NCBI GenBank assembly: GCA_037178625.1
Contig: CM074135.1
Coordinates: 622,001-686,000, forward strand
Source of the DNA: Skeletonema tropicum
Lineage: Eukaryota > Bacillariophyta > Thalassiosirophyceae > Thalassiosirales > Thalassiosiraceae
Direction: 5' to 3'
DNA: 64,000 bases
Numbering within the stretch: the stretch's first letter is position 1; every line of letters starts with the position of its first letter. Below the pieces are notes generated by a model, which ran no database searches, was not told the origin of the DNA, and saw nothing but the letters and a program-made list of their open reading frames with translations. Position numbers and translations under genes: made by a program. Below, piece after piece: positions 1 through 9,274 of this stretch.

Positions 1-969
1 AATTCGGAGGATATTATTGGAGTTGCAGTTAACATTGAGAAGGGTATGATTGCCGTCTCAACGAATGGCAATTGGGATCTAACTGACGGCAACGGAGTCA
101 AATTTGAGGACGAAAAAATTCAGGCGGGTGTATATCCAGTGGTAAGCGCAAGCGATTGTCTGCTTAGCTGGCGGTTTCGGTCAAATGATCTACGTTACGG
201 GCCTCCTCCTGAATCAGTATGGGGCATTTGGCCAAAGTTTGAAGATTTTCATTGGATAAAACTTCCAGTTGAAGCACGCGCAGCAGCACTGAAGCTGGGT
301 TATACACAGACTTCGTGGTGTGAGGATGAAGGTAATCCAATCGAACAGAAGAAATGGAATGACTTGTCGTCAGAAGAACAATCAGCTGCAAATGTTCTGG
401 GGTATAATGAACTCATTTGGGCTCACATTACAACCGCTGAAAATGACGACGAAGATTCCGTTAGTTCTGACGATGGAGTCAACGATTCTGACGACGAAGA
501 TGATTCTGAACACGATCGTATTGAAACATTCAATGACTTACGCTGGGAATCACTCCCAAGCGACGCCAAACGCGCAGCTGAAATTCTTAATTTTACCCAA
601 ACAATGTGGAATGAAGATGCAGCAAACCCCTTGTTGGAAAAAGAGTGGGAAGAGTTGACAGATGAACAAAAAAGAGCTGCTATCATTCTCGGGTATGACG
701 AGAATGCGTGGGGTGACTGCAGCTGGATAAACTGTTCATCCAACATCAGCAACAGCTCACATGAACTACCATTTGACCACATGTACTGGGCTGACCTCCC
801 TACAAATGTAAAGGAAGCCGCCGTAAAACTGGGCTATACAGAACAGCTGTGGAATGACGACGAGGCTGGGCCGCTCGAAGATACCAAGTTCATTGATCTG
901 ACAGAAGAGCAACAATTTGCTTGCGCTGTTTTGGGCTACTCGAATGTGTCGTGGGATTTTGCAAGGTGA
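1..969 (+). CDS. SPRY-like domain plus LGY/W-repeat protein, 5' truncated by window edge
   Basis: The frame is open from base 1, so the start lies outside the window; 322 residues are visible. The first 70 or so residues look like the end of a SPRY domain (hydrophobic 'IIGVAVNIEKG', then 'STNGNW' and 'AGVYPVVSAS'). The rest is three double repeats of about 60 residues. Each half has the pattern W-x-x-L-P/S, then A-A, then L-G-Y, ending in Trp. Acidic linkers separate the repeats, for example residues 140-170. I infer a protein-interaction role; the repeat is one I associate with uncharacterised diatom proteins. No enzyme motif is visible. Confidence 0.7.
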   Translation, partial: NSEDIIGVAVNIEKGMIAVSTNGNWDLTDGNGVKFEDEKIQAGVYPVVSASDCLLSWRFRSNDLRYGPPPESVWGIWPKFEDFHWIKLPVEARAAALKLGYTQTSWCEDEGNPIEQKKWNDLSSEEQSAANVLGYNELIWAHITTAENDDEDSVSSDDGVNDSDDEDDSEHDRIETFNDLRWESLPSDAKRAAEILNFTQTMWNEDAANPLLEKEWEELTDEQKRAAIILGYDENAWGDCSWINCSSNISNSSHELPFDHMYWADLPTNVKEAAVKLGYTEQLWNDDEAGPLEDTKFIDLTEEQQFACAVLGYSNVSWDFAR

Positions 970-1342
970 ATAAGCGATTGTTCAACCAGATGGATATGTC
1001 AGATGCATTTGAAGCTACTTATGCAGACGATCGACTATCCATGGTCTAGTTGGTTAACCCTTTCAACAATCAGTGTGATCATATCAAATTTCGGACAGAG
1101 GAGATAATACAGAAAATAACCGTTACGGATGGCATCACCGATGTGGCTCTCTGGGTCAAGGATCAATCGAACAAGTTGCGTTTCAGAAGGGAATAGAAAA
1201 GGGCAAATCTTGCTTCATCTTCTTACATCATGACATCGACATCACATTGGCGATGTAGTTGTCCTCATTCATGCTTCGTTTGTAAGAAAGCATTTTTTAG
1301 AGAAGTAACTGAGTCGAGCGATATTTCAATTTATCCGCGCCT
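970..1342. other. Intergenic, convergent 3' ends
   Basis: This holds the 3' flanks of the LGY-repeat gene (plus) and MCM10 (minus). I see no conserved reading frame, RNA gene or repeat here. Confidence 0.5.
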
Positions 1343-3430
1343 CTATAACCTATAACCACTCCATTCAAGACCACTTCCAAGAGTAAGTCCGCCTTCTTCA
1401 GAATCTTTACCGTGTCGTTGCAGCCTTTCGTTTGTGGAGCCAACTGATGATACTCTATTTTTCAACTGTCGTTGTTGCTGTACATCGTGTCTCGCTCGAA
1501 TACAGCCCACTGGCTTATACGACGTTTTCTTCTTGCACGATCGACAAACCCATCCAGCTGTCACAATATTCGTCGCCTTGCTTGGAGTATCAGATGCTTT
1601 TCCACCGACCTTGCTGCCTGTGTGTTGTTTCCTTTGGTCCATCTCGAATTCCTTTGCTTCTAGTTCTTGAATGGCCCCTCTAGCCCTTGCATATTCTTGA
1701 GCGTTTGCTGCATTAGCGAAACGACTTTGCGCACATAATAAAGAATTGCGGTCTTCTAGGGTACTCCTCTCCCCAAATGAAGATGCAAAGTTGTTGCGTG
1801 AGGATTTGTCAGTGCTTGAAGATGACTGTTGTACCCTTCTAGAGCTAAGACGACTGAGCAGATCTTCCGTTTTGCTGTTGACCACACCTTCTCTCTTCTG
1901 TTGTAGCAACTCAGCCAAGCTACGTTGCTTCTCCAAAATATCTGACGTTGCAGGTTTTTCATTCGAGTTCGAGTTCGAAGTTGAGCCTATTGGAGCAGAA
2001 ATGGCAGGCTTTCGAAACAATGAGCTTGGCTTAGGTACTTGAACAGACCCATCATAACCCTCAGCGTGAAAAACTTTGCACTTGGATTTGACACTCTTCC
2101 GAGAAGAACTTTTGTTTGAATTTGGCTGGAGGTTGCCAAGTCTCGCTTTTTTCCTTTCCAATGCTGCACCAAGGATATCGTCCTGCGAGGCGTCATGGTC
2201 TCGACGTTTGTTACATCTTTCTGTTGACTTAGACTTAGCATAAGGATTTGATGCTTTTGCCGCGCCGACGTTCACAGCTTTCTTCATATGCTTGGGGGCT
2301 TTTTTCAGGTGCTGTGTTGTCATTGTAGATGATGCCGCTGGCAGCGTTTCTTCCAAGATACCTGGTTGTGATAGTGCATCCAACAGGGATGATGAAGATG
2401 TTCTTCCTCCTTGGGCCACACTTTGTGATTGCACATTCCTTTGATTGTTGAAAGCAGATGTGTGTGAGAGACCATTGCGCACATTGTCGGCTCGCAACTT
2501 TTGCAGTCTACTTTCGGATGCCTTATTTGTATTTGTATTTCCTCTAGATGAGAGTCCTTGCCTCCTATGAGTCAAACAATAGCCACTTCCGCCTCTTAAA
2601 TCAATGAGAGTGCTGCATCCAACTTCCTCCCATTTTGGTCCATAGTCCGACGCCACCTTCTTTCTAATTGTTCCTTTGCAATTACCGCAGTCGACCGACC
2701 TACCAATGAGGAGAATTTGTCTTGGATCATTGACACTCAAACTAACCGCTGTTGCTGACCCATCTCGAGATGGCATCAGACTAGGATTTAGAATTGAAAC
2801 GACCCATCCCTTCTGCAGAAATCGTTTATTCCTTTTAATTACGCTCAATGCCTCACCGAATAAGAATACTGTCACTAATGCACGAATATTATTATTGTTT
2901 GATCTGGCAGGCACCCCGCTGCCGGCCGATGCCAAATCACCTAGTTGTATCATTGCAAAGGCTCGACCAGTATTGGAAGAGACTCTCGAAGAAGTATCCG
3001 ATGTGATGATCCCACAAGTAGCTAGATTGGTAGAGCCCTTGTCGCTCCCATCAGTTGTATAGGCGGCCCACTCTAAACGACTGGCTGCTGCTAACATGGA
3101 CACGGATTTGTATGTCAACAGGGCGAAATGGTCAACCATATCGGCTCGAGATGTTTTCCTATCAGTGATGCGCAAGCCAGTAATTGGATCGCATGCTACC
3201 TGATGACATTTTGATGCTTTCCCTGCCGCTGCCGCTTCTTTATTTGTAGCAGTTGGAAGAGAGTTGTTCGAAGTAGTAGATGATCGGACCTTATTGGACG
3301 TGACATCATCATTATTTTTGGTAGGCTTATTGCGGAAGGATGCCGGCGCAAAATCATCTGATTTGACACCGGTAGCCAGTGATGCCTCTTCAGCGGTATT
3401 GTCATCGAATAAAGACAATAATTCGTCCAT
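1343..3430 (-). CDS. MCM10: MCM10-like DNA replication initiation factor
   Basis: The protein is 695 aa, taking the Met at 3430 ('MDELLSLFDD') as start; the open frame extends 49 codons upstream but that part is low quality. MCM10 binds the CMG helicase, DNA polymerase alpha and single-stranded DNA at origins. Residues about 80-245 fit the internal OB fold (start 'CDPITGLRITDRK'; 'GWVVSILNPSLMP'). This is followed directly by the diagnostic CCCH zinc finger with Cys248, Cys251, Cys285 and His288, plus Cys272. The centre is a long Ser/Asn-rich basic linker. A second C-x2-C-x10-C-x4-H cluster (residues 629-648) resembles the first zinc motif of the animal MCM10 C-terminal domain. The OB/zinc-finger pair makes the family call strong; the C-terminal match is weaker. 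Confidence 0.85.
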   Translation of the reverse strand: MDELLSLFDDNTAEEASLATGVKSDDFAPASFRNKPTKNNDDVTSNKVRSSTTSNNSLPTATNKEAAAAGKASKCHQVACDPITGLRITDRKTSRADMVDHFALLTYKSVSMLAAASRLEWAAYTTDGSDKGSTNLATCGIITSDTSSRVSSNTGRAFAMIQLGDLASAGSGVPARSNNNNIRALVTVFLFGEALSVIKRNKRFLQKGWVVSILNPSLMPSRDGSATAVSLSVNDPRQILLIGRSVDCGNCKGTIRKKVASDYGPKWEEVGCSTLIDLRGGSGYCLTHRRQGLSSRGNTNTNKASESRLQKLRADNVRNGLSHTSAFNNQRNVQSQSVAQGGRTSSSSLLDALSQPGILEETLPAASSTMTTQHLKKAPKHMKKAVNVGAAKASNPYAKSKSTERCNKRRDHDASQDDILGAALERKKARLGNLQPNSNKSSSRKSVKSKCKVFHAEGYDGSVQVPKPSSLFRKPAISAPIGSTSNSNSNEKPATSDILEKQRSLAELLQQKREGVVNSKTEDLLSRLSSRRVQQSSSSTDKSSRNNFASSFGERSTLEDRNSLLCAQSRFANAANAQEYARARGAIQELEAKEFEMDQRKQHTGSKVGGKASDTPSKATNIVTAGWVCRSCKKKTSYKPVGCIRARHDVQQQRQLKNRVSSVGSTNERLQRHGKDSEEGGLTLGSGLEWSGYRL

Positions 3431-3633
3431 GGTTATAATCGAATGTACTGCAGCGCTGCAGGTGCACCTGCATTGTGCGCTAAGGTAAATAATGTTGTAT
3501 GGTGCGAGGTGCGATATGAGGTTCGAATTTTGAAATGAAAATGTGGAGGAAGCGCGACGAGAAAATGTCATGTGCACTGTACGGGTTAATTATTGTCTCA
3601 AAGCCCTTTCATGATTGTGGTTTTCGGGGCATG

Positions 3634-3641
3634 CAGAGCAT
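3634..3641. repeat. Left target-site duplication CAGAGCAT
   Basis: This is an exact 8-bp copy of 5407-5414, directly abutting the left TIR. Confidence 0.85.
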
Positions 3642-5406
3642 AGGAGGGGTGGCCTCAACCTGTCCGCGAAATCGTTACATGTGTAACTGCTGGCTTCCTC
3701 GCTGATGACGTAGGAATTTAATTCCTACGTAAACTTGTACTAGGATCTGTAACATCGGGTTACATGGGTAGGGAGGCTGAACCTCTACGAAAAGTCTAAC
3801 ATGAAATAACCCCATTATTAATGAACTCAACCAATTACATGCAACTTTCCAACTACATCGAGAATCAAATTCTCTCCAATACGCTTTGCAACCTCTTCCT
3901 TGTTGTAATCTGCATCATATAATTCGACATCTTCATACTCACCAACTTCATTCTTCCGGAGCATTCGAATGTCTACCTTGTATGGCTTTGCTTCTTTCCC
4001 CCACTTCTTACTAGACGATTGACTTATCATCCACTTGTTGTAATGTTTATCATGAATCACCATGACACGAAATGGTCGTTGCACCGTAGTAGCGTTTGCT
4101 CCATTTCCAATCTTCACGTTTGCAATAATAACAACATCCCTCTCGATGAGAATATCCTCAGCAACTACTTCACCATCTTCATTTGATTTAATACGTTCGG
4201 GCGGAGAAGCTATCCAACGCTGCACCAATGATTTCACTTTCCTTTCTTTGCTTGTAGAACCCATAACATGTTCTGTGCAAGCAAGGCTTGCACTTGCAGT
4301 CAGTACACAATCCTGCAACTCTTCTATTGAAGTGGAAACAATCATACTGCGGAAGCTCGACATCAACTTTTCTGCGTGGCTCTTTGAACCTGCGATTGTA
4401 GAAGTGAAGGGCGTTTGATCCTCAGCTGTCAATTCATCATCACCCCCCAGTACAATAATATCATTATCATCCTTTCCCTTCTTCCCACTGTCATTAGCCT
4501 TCGTCATTTCTTCACCGAAGCGCTTAATGCGATCTTCTATCAGCTCAGCAAAATCATCCTTACCTTCATCATTGTCGTCATCTTGCATCGCTCCAGCCGA
4601 ATTGTCAGCATTCCCCTGAACATCTTCGTAAGTAAATGTGCGGGGAAGGTAGCGGATTAGTTCATCTCTCAGATCAATACGGGAAGAGAATGATCTACAG
4701 AAGGGTGATATTTCATTGTTTAATACACCAAGTACATCAAACAACTTCCTCATGTATTTGGATGAGAATGTAATAATTTTCGACACAGTTTCCCACATCT
4801 GCTGCGCAACATAATCACCATCATCCGAAATAATAACAGTCCCCCTCATCATCGTATCATCACTGGGCGCTAGAGTTGCCTCAAAGAAGTTTTTCCACGT
4901 GGCTTGGTATCCCTTCTGTGGGTCTCGGGATGGTCGGAAGAGGTGCTTGTACATTTGCTTCATGCGGCGGTTTAATTTTTCAGCAAGCTGCGCAAATTCC
5001 AACACAGTGAACTCTCGAATCATTTGACGAAGTTGCCCGAACATATGCTCAGCGGCTTCACTTGTGGTGAACCTCGGCTTGGGGACATCATCTCTCAACA
5101 CAAGAAACATTAATGAGATAACCTCTACTACAACATTGACGACATATTGTTGATGATCTATGTTGTCTATTTAATGTTCCATGGTGAATCTCTCTCTCAT
5201 GGACACTATTATTTTTATTTGATGGTCGGTGGTGGTGGCTCGGGAAACTTGTCAGCCAAATCGTTACATGTGTAACTCTCAGATGTCTCGTGGCTGCCAC
5301 ACTATTAGCAAAAATGGTTACAGGAGTAACTGTCCGATGTCTCGTGGCTGACAACTTGGTTACTTAGCGGAATTAGTATGGTTCTACGTACGAGGCCACC
5401 CCTCCT
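3642..5406. mobile_element. Complete DNA transposon with 15-bp TIRs and 8-bp target duplication
   Basis: A 15-bp sequence, AGGAGGGGTGGCCTC at 3642-3656, recurs as its exact reverse complement at 5392-5406. Both ends are flanked by the same 8 bp, CAGAGCAT (3634-3641 and 5407-5414), which is the signature of a transposition event. Subterminal motifs of the form GTTACANNNGTAAC occur near both ends (3674, 5262, 5316; a variant at 3751) and may bind transposase. A 23-nt near-palindrome lies at 3708-3730. One 427-aa ORF sits inside on the minus strand. An 8-bp duplication fits the hAT, P and KDZ superfamilies. The TIR does not start with the usual hAT CAG, so I leave the class open. Confidence 0.85.
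3827..5110 (-). CDS. Transposon-encoded protein, function unknown (transposase or remnant)
   Basis: This 427-aa ORF is wholly inside the element bounded by TIRs at 3642 and 5406 and is its only sizeable ORF. The N-terminus has 'TSEAAEHMFGQLRQMIREFT', which resembles the SE/AE-x-x-F-x-x-L/M-R segments near the C-terminal end of some cut-and-paste transposases. The middle is acidic (around residues 170-230). The C-terminal half contains 'PFRVMVIHDKHYNKWMIS'. I cannot identify a full DDE/D catalytic triad, so the element may be non-autonomous or carry only the C-terminal part of a transposase. The frame is intact, so the insertion is probably not old. Confidence 0.6.
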   Translation of the reverse strand: MFLVLRDDVPKPRFTTSEAAEHMFGQLRQMIREFTVLEFAQLAEKLNRRMKQMYKHLFRPSRDPQKGYQATWKNFFEATLAPSDDTMMRGTVIISDDGDYVAQQMWETVSKIITFSSKYMRKLFDVLGVLNNEISPFCRSFSSRIDLRDELIRYLPRTFTYEDVQGNADNSAGAMQDDDNDEGKDDFAELIEDRIKRFGEEMTKANDSGKKGKDDNDIIVLGGDDELTAEDQTPFTSTIAGSKSHAEKLMSSFRSMIVSTSIEELQDCVLTASASLACTEHVMGSTSKERKVKSLVQRWIASPPERIKSNEDGEVVAEDILIERDVVIIANVKIGNGANATTVQRPFRVMVIHDKHYNKWMISQSSSKKWGKEAKPYKVDIRMLRKNEVGEYEDVELYDADYNKEEVAKRIGENLILDVVGKLHVIG

Positions 5407-5414
5407 CAGAGCAT
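5407..5414. repeat. Right target-site duplication CAGAGCAT
   Basis: This is an exact 8-bp copy of 3634-3641, directly abutting the right TIR. Confidence 0.85.
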
Positions 5415-5567
5415 ATACTTATCTCCTATCAGTCTCCAATCTCCATCCAAGCCAAGCTTCACGCGTCACGATAGATGATAGCGTCACGATTCACGATGAA
5501 GATGGCTTGACGATTGTAGATTATTCAGCGCCAGCCCATTTGTCAAGTACCAATATCAACATCGAAC

Positions 5568-6725
5568 ATGCCGTCAAACATAATTTCGCCACTCTTAATC
5601 TTCGCCACCATTGGTGCGATGATGGCCCATCTGCCCATTACATCGGCGGCTCAATATTCTGACTTCACATCATCTCATAATGCTTGGAACAAAATTGAAC
5701 GCCGATCCGCTGCGCCTAGAAGGAGAATAACTTCGGCTTTTCAATACGTGGGATCTTCGTCATTAAATCGCCACAGATCTAGTTCATCAGATTTACAGCG
5801 ACGAAGGCATTGGGTGGGTTTGAAAAACAGTGGTAGGAGTAGTAATGACATTGACTCGAAGTCATCTTTTCTCTCCACCAAAAAAGCAAGTGTTTCCTTC
5901 AATAGCAATACTAACAGCAATAGCGGCCCTGCAAACCTATCGGCAATCGACTCTTTACTAATCAATTTGACATCCGATCGCACATCGTTGCTCTTGGGCT
6001 CAGTCGGGATTGTTATCGTACTGCTGAATAGGATTATATCTTTTCCAGAGGATGCAGCGTATGAGGCCTCCCGAAGTAGAATCGATCTCTTGGCTGTCTT
6101 TGCTGCTGGGAGTGTCTTATTGAATGGAATTTCGAAACTGGATGTAGAGTCCGTCACAGCAGAACAAGTTGCGTTGGAGGGGATCAATGAAGCCTCGTCT
6201 GTGGTTTGGAATGACGACAATAATTTCTCCTTTAGAGGGAACACAGATGTTGTGGAGTGGGGGTTGTTTTCATTCCTGAAGTGTTCACCAGCGAGGACAG
6301 CAGTATTTCTTGGAAAGGAGGAGGGGCAGGGCTGGGTACCACTTGCCATGACTGGTATTTTGCCATTAGATCCATCGTTGCGGAAGTCTCTCCGATCTAA
6401 TTCCACTCCAATCTTAGATCGAATGCTACGTGATGACGGCAACATCAAGGGGGGTACTGTGGGCGGCGGCGCTGAAGTTATTGGGAGTCAGACTAGGAAA
6501 GGACCGAAAGAGTCGTACCTTCCAACACTGCAGGCGCTTCCTGGCAGGATTGAATTTTCTTATCTCCCATCGAATGCACAAGAGGCGCTGTTGCTGCCAG
6601 TTCCATCGAAAGAGGGTGATTCGCGTCGTTATGCAGTTGTTTTGGGTGGGGATAGAGCCAAGAGTTTTGCACCAAGAGACATATCGTGGTGCAGAGAGAT
6701 AGCTTCTTGGTTGTCTGGCCAGTAA
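5568..6725 (+). CDS. CCB2/CCB4-like cytochrome b6f cofactor assembly protein (plastid)
   Basis: The protein is 385 aa. An N-terminal hydrophobic signal ('LLIFATIGAMMAHLPITSAAQ') is followed by a basic, Ser-rich stretch, as in diatom plastid preproteins. After about residue 120 come two hydrophobic segments ('LLLGSVGIVIVLLNRII' and 'LLAVFAAGSVLLNGISKL'), then a soluble domain. The pattern R-x-D-L-x-x-x-x-A-x-x-x-x-L-L-N-G followed by a V-E-x-V-x-x-x-G stretch is that of the CCB2/CCB4 family, which attaches the extra haem ci to cytochrome b6 on the stromal side. I cannot separate CCB2 from CCB4 here. The gene starts 150 bp right of the transposon's right end, so its promoter has been altered. 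Confidence 0.65.
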   Translation: MPSNIISPLLIFATIGAMMAHLPITSAAQYSDFTSSHNAWNKIERRSAAPRRRITSAFQYVGSSSLNRHRSSSSDLQRRRHWVGLKNSGRSSNDIDSKSSFLSTKKASVSFNSNTNSNSGPANLSAIDSLLINLTSDRTSLLLGSVGIVIVLLNRIISFPEDAAYEASRSRIDLLAVFAAGSVLLNGISKLDVESVTAEQVALEGINEASSVVWNDDNNFSFRGNTDVVEWGLFSFLKCSPARTAVFLGKEEGQGWVPLAMTGILPLDPSLRKSLRSNSTPILDRMLRDDGNIKGGTVGGGAEVIGSQTRKGPKESYLPTLQALPGRIEFSYLPSNAQEALLLPVPSKEGDSRRYAVVLGGDRAKSFAPRDISWCREIASWLSGQ

Positions 6726-6801
6726 CTTGCAGAATATTTAGGGATCTTCTGTTAGCTTTTTTTATCCTAGATCAGCTTTTAGTAAGTCGCTCAATCCAGC
6801 A

Positions 6802-8859
6802 TCAGCAGTCAACACTTCCATCTACAACGTGCAAGAACAATTTTTCCATCTTTGCTAAAGCATTCCAACCACGGTGAAACTCGACCTTTCTCATTTGCAA
6901 TAAGCATTCAATGTTTCTCACCAGAAGCGCAAATCCACGATCCAACTGCTCTTTGTCGACTGCACCACGTTCACGAAACAATGGGTAAACGGTCGATGGC
7001 TGATTGTTCACACTCAATACACCACCTGGATGGTCATCAATGATGGCTGATCGAGAAAATCTGCAAATGAGTTTGTAGCGTGGTGTTATGGCAAGGTATT
7101 TGCTTGTCAATGATACCAAGTAACATAGAAACCCAATGGAAGTGGAAATTTGATCATCGGATACGCTTGGACTGTGGATATCATCCGGGAGGGGGATGCT
7201 AGCAATCGTGTATTGATGCTGTGGATATTGTGGTGGATTCACAGCTACGTTGACAGACAGGATCCTGATGGGTAAGATCGATTGGAGCTGCTTCAAAAGA
7301 CGTATGCGGTGTGCCTCGAGTCGAAACTCTGCCCGATAGAGGGCCGTGTTCTCGATACCAGTAGTGTTCATTACTTGCATGGATTCCTCATCGATTTGTT
7401 GAATTTGTTCCATGATCCAATTCAAGTGATTTGTCTCCTCTTCAATCTTATTTCGTTCTTGTTCCAGAAGCAACCTTTCATGATGGATCAATCGTTTCAA
7501 CTCTTCAATCTCATAGTCAATATTATTATTTGCCGTCAATCTCTCTTCCGTGTCTGCATCTAAGGAGAGAGGAAGAAGTTGCGGCAGCGGGTCTACGATT
7601 GGCGGCAAATGTATTTGTACTGGCGACAATAATCCCCGCTCATTCTTGCGATGCGTATCCATGGCATCGTGACTATCTGTTTCTTCCGTTAGTGTACTTC
7701 TTGTGTCCATGGTCTCCTCATCTAATCCGTTCGTGGTCGGTCCTTCGTCATCATCATTATTATTCGTATGTCCTTTGCTAGATGTAGGTTGAGCACACGC
7801 TTTGCCATCAATATCCATATCATCCAATGAATCCACTGCATTCCTTTTGACATGATCTGAGCCTACTCTATCAGATGGTATGTCCAACGCATCAAATGCA
7901 TCATCTTCAAATACTGATGTAATTTTCCCATCTTCTTTGTCACTGTCTTGTTCATTGTTGTCACCTTCGTCTTCCTGTTCACTCCCTCTTATCATTGGAT
8001 CTAGTTCAATATTCTCAGTAATAATCCCTTTCTGCAACAATAATCCGTATAGACTTGGCATAACTCTTGTATATCCATCCGCATAGTGAAATAGGATTGC
8101 ATTTGGTGGTAGTGAGTCAGGTATAGTGACAGTATTCTTCCCACTGTTAATAGGGTTATCATCATCATCATTATCATCCTTTGCTGGAAGCCTCCGTAAG
8201 TTGGATGGATGGAGAGATACTTCAGCCAGTAAAATGTCATCGTTTTCAACGGTGGTAGGTGTGTCACTGTCACGATGTCGAATTGCTACAAATCTAGCAT
8301 GCAGATTGGCAATCAGATCATCATCATCACTATAACTTTCTCCACTCTCATCTAAAAGGAGCATCTGCTCATTAAGATGATCCCATCGTGGATGAGCAGT
8401 ATAATTCAATTTCTCAGAGGAGTAGAGCAATATTTCTGGAACTGTTGTTGTTGATTCATCATTATTACTACTACTACTACTACTACTGCTGCCCTTGATA
8501 AGAATCTCCAGGCGAATGCGAAGCAAAACATCTGTTGCTACAAGTGTACATCTATCTTCCACCATTAGAGAGGATATTTTGGAGGATAGAGACGGTATAT
8601 TGTTGTTTTCCTGTCGTTCCGAAATTTCATCATGGTCGGCGTTGTTGTTGTTGGAGTGAGTATTAGTAGTAGAGGCAACCAATGGTGGGAACAAGTTTCG
8701 AATTGTAATTGAAATTGGTAGTAGCGGTGTCTTATTGACATCAGGTGTGGATGATTGGAAAGAGTTCATTGAGGAGGAAGAGAGGCGGCTGTTTTTGCGT
8801 TGCTTTCTTCTGGCATTTCGAGGAGGAATATCATTGGTCTCCTCTGCTTGCTGAGCCAT
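6802..8859 (-). CDS. UVRAG/Vps38-like subunit of the class III PI3-kinase complex
   Basis: The protein is 685 aa. UVRAG/Vps38/Atg14 proteins pair with Beclin-1/Vps30 in the Vps34 complex that directs endosome sorting and autophagy. The N-terminal third could be a divergent C2 domain. It is followed by acidic low-complexity sequence (about residues 215-400). A predicted coiled coil ('ELKRLIHHERLLLEQERNKI') precedes a BARA-like domain. The best match to the family is the C-terminal 'GFLCYLVSLTSKYLAITPRY', followed by a serine-containing motif, 'YPLF', and 'LDRGFALLVRNIECLL'. Upstream, (CTA)n-type runs encode Ser tracts. The start at 8859 is the first Met of the open frame. UVRAG-type fits better than Atg14 because Atg14's N-terminal Cys motif is absent. 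Confidence 0.7.
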   Translation of the reverse strand: MAQQAEETNDIPPRNARRKQRKNSRLSSSSMNSFQSSTPDVNKTPLLPISITIRNLFPPLVASTTNTHSNNNNADHDEISERQENNNIPSLSSKISSLMVEDRCTLVATDVLLRIRLEILIKGSSSSSSSSNNDESTTTVPEILLYSSEKLNYTAHPRWDHLNEQMLLLDESGESYSDDDDLIANLHARFVAIRHRDSDTPTTVENDDILLAEVSLHPSNLRRLPAKDDNDDDDNPINSGKNTVTIPDSLPPNAILFHYADGYTRVMPSLYGLLLQKGIITENIELDPMIRGSEQEDEGDNNEQDSDKEDGKITSVFEDDAFDALDIPSDRVGSDHVKRNAVDSLDDMDIDGKACAQPTSSKGHTNNNDDDEGPTTNGLDEETMDTRSTLTEETDSHDAMDTHRKNERGLLSPVQIHLPPIVDPLPQLLPLSLDADTEERLTANNNIDYEIEELKRLIHHERLLLEQERNKIEEETNHLNWIMEQIQQIDEESMQVMNTTGIENTALYRAEFRLEAHRIRLLKQLQSILPIRILSVNVAVNPPQYPQHQYTIASIPLPDDIHSPSVSDDQISTSIGFLCYLVSLTSKYLAITPRYKLICRFSRSAIIDDHPGGVLSVNNQPSTVYPLFRERGAVDKEQLDRGFALLVRNIECLLQMRKVEFHRGWNALAKMEKLFLHVVDGSVDC

Positions 8860-9274
8860 GGTGCTGGTGTATAGGATACTGTAGAGCTGGCTGCTACTGC
8901 TATCAAAAGCCCAGATACTGCTATACTCCTATTATAAGCTAGGCTAGCGTGCCTGCAGCTTCAACTATCTTCGACTTCGTTTGCCTTTTTCACTCGTCCT
9001 TTTCACTTCTCATTTTTCAGAATGGCTGCGGTGATTCCTCAGAATTCAATCAAGATTCGCGATAATCCCCGCACATTTCTCCTCCAGCCGCATCACCGCG
9101 TCCACTGATTTGATAGATAGCGATGAGTTATGATGTTGTTGCGTCTTCGGAGGTCTTCGGTAGCTTTGCATTTTGCTATTGCTATGCATTGATGTTACAG
9201 GACCATCAAAGGACAAAGCACAAGAGGTCTTGAATTGCATAGGGTATAATCACAAGAGAGACAAAGATAGCAAA
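8860..9274. other. Divergent promoter region, UVRAG-like / nucleolar FKBP
   Basis: This carries the 5' flanks of two divergent genes. An alternative FKBP start at 9173 lies in frame, but the residues before 9275 match nothing and the context at 9275 (A at -3) is better. An ATG at 9022 opens a short unrelated frame. No RNA gene is visible. Confidence 0.4.

Noticed and set aside
164..391. Open frame opposite the SPRY/LGY gene
   Set aside because: It lies wholly antisense to a repeat-containing coding region and has no recognisable domain.
5378..5662. 94-aa plus-strand ORF over the right end of the transposon
   Set aside because: It spans the TIR and target duplication and overlaps the CCB-like start in another frame; no homology.
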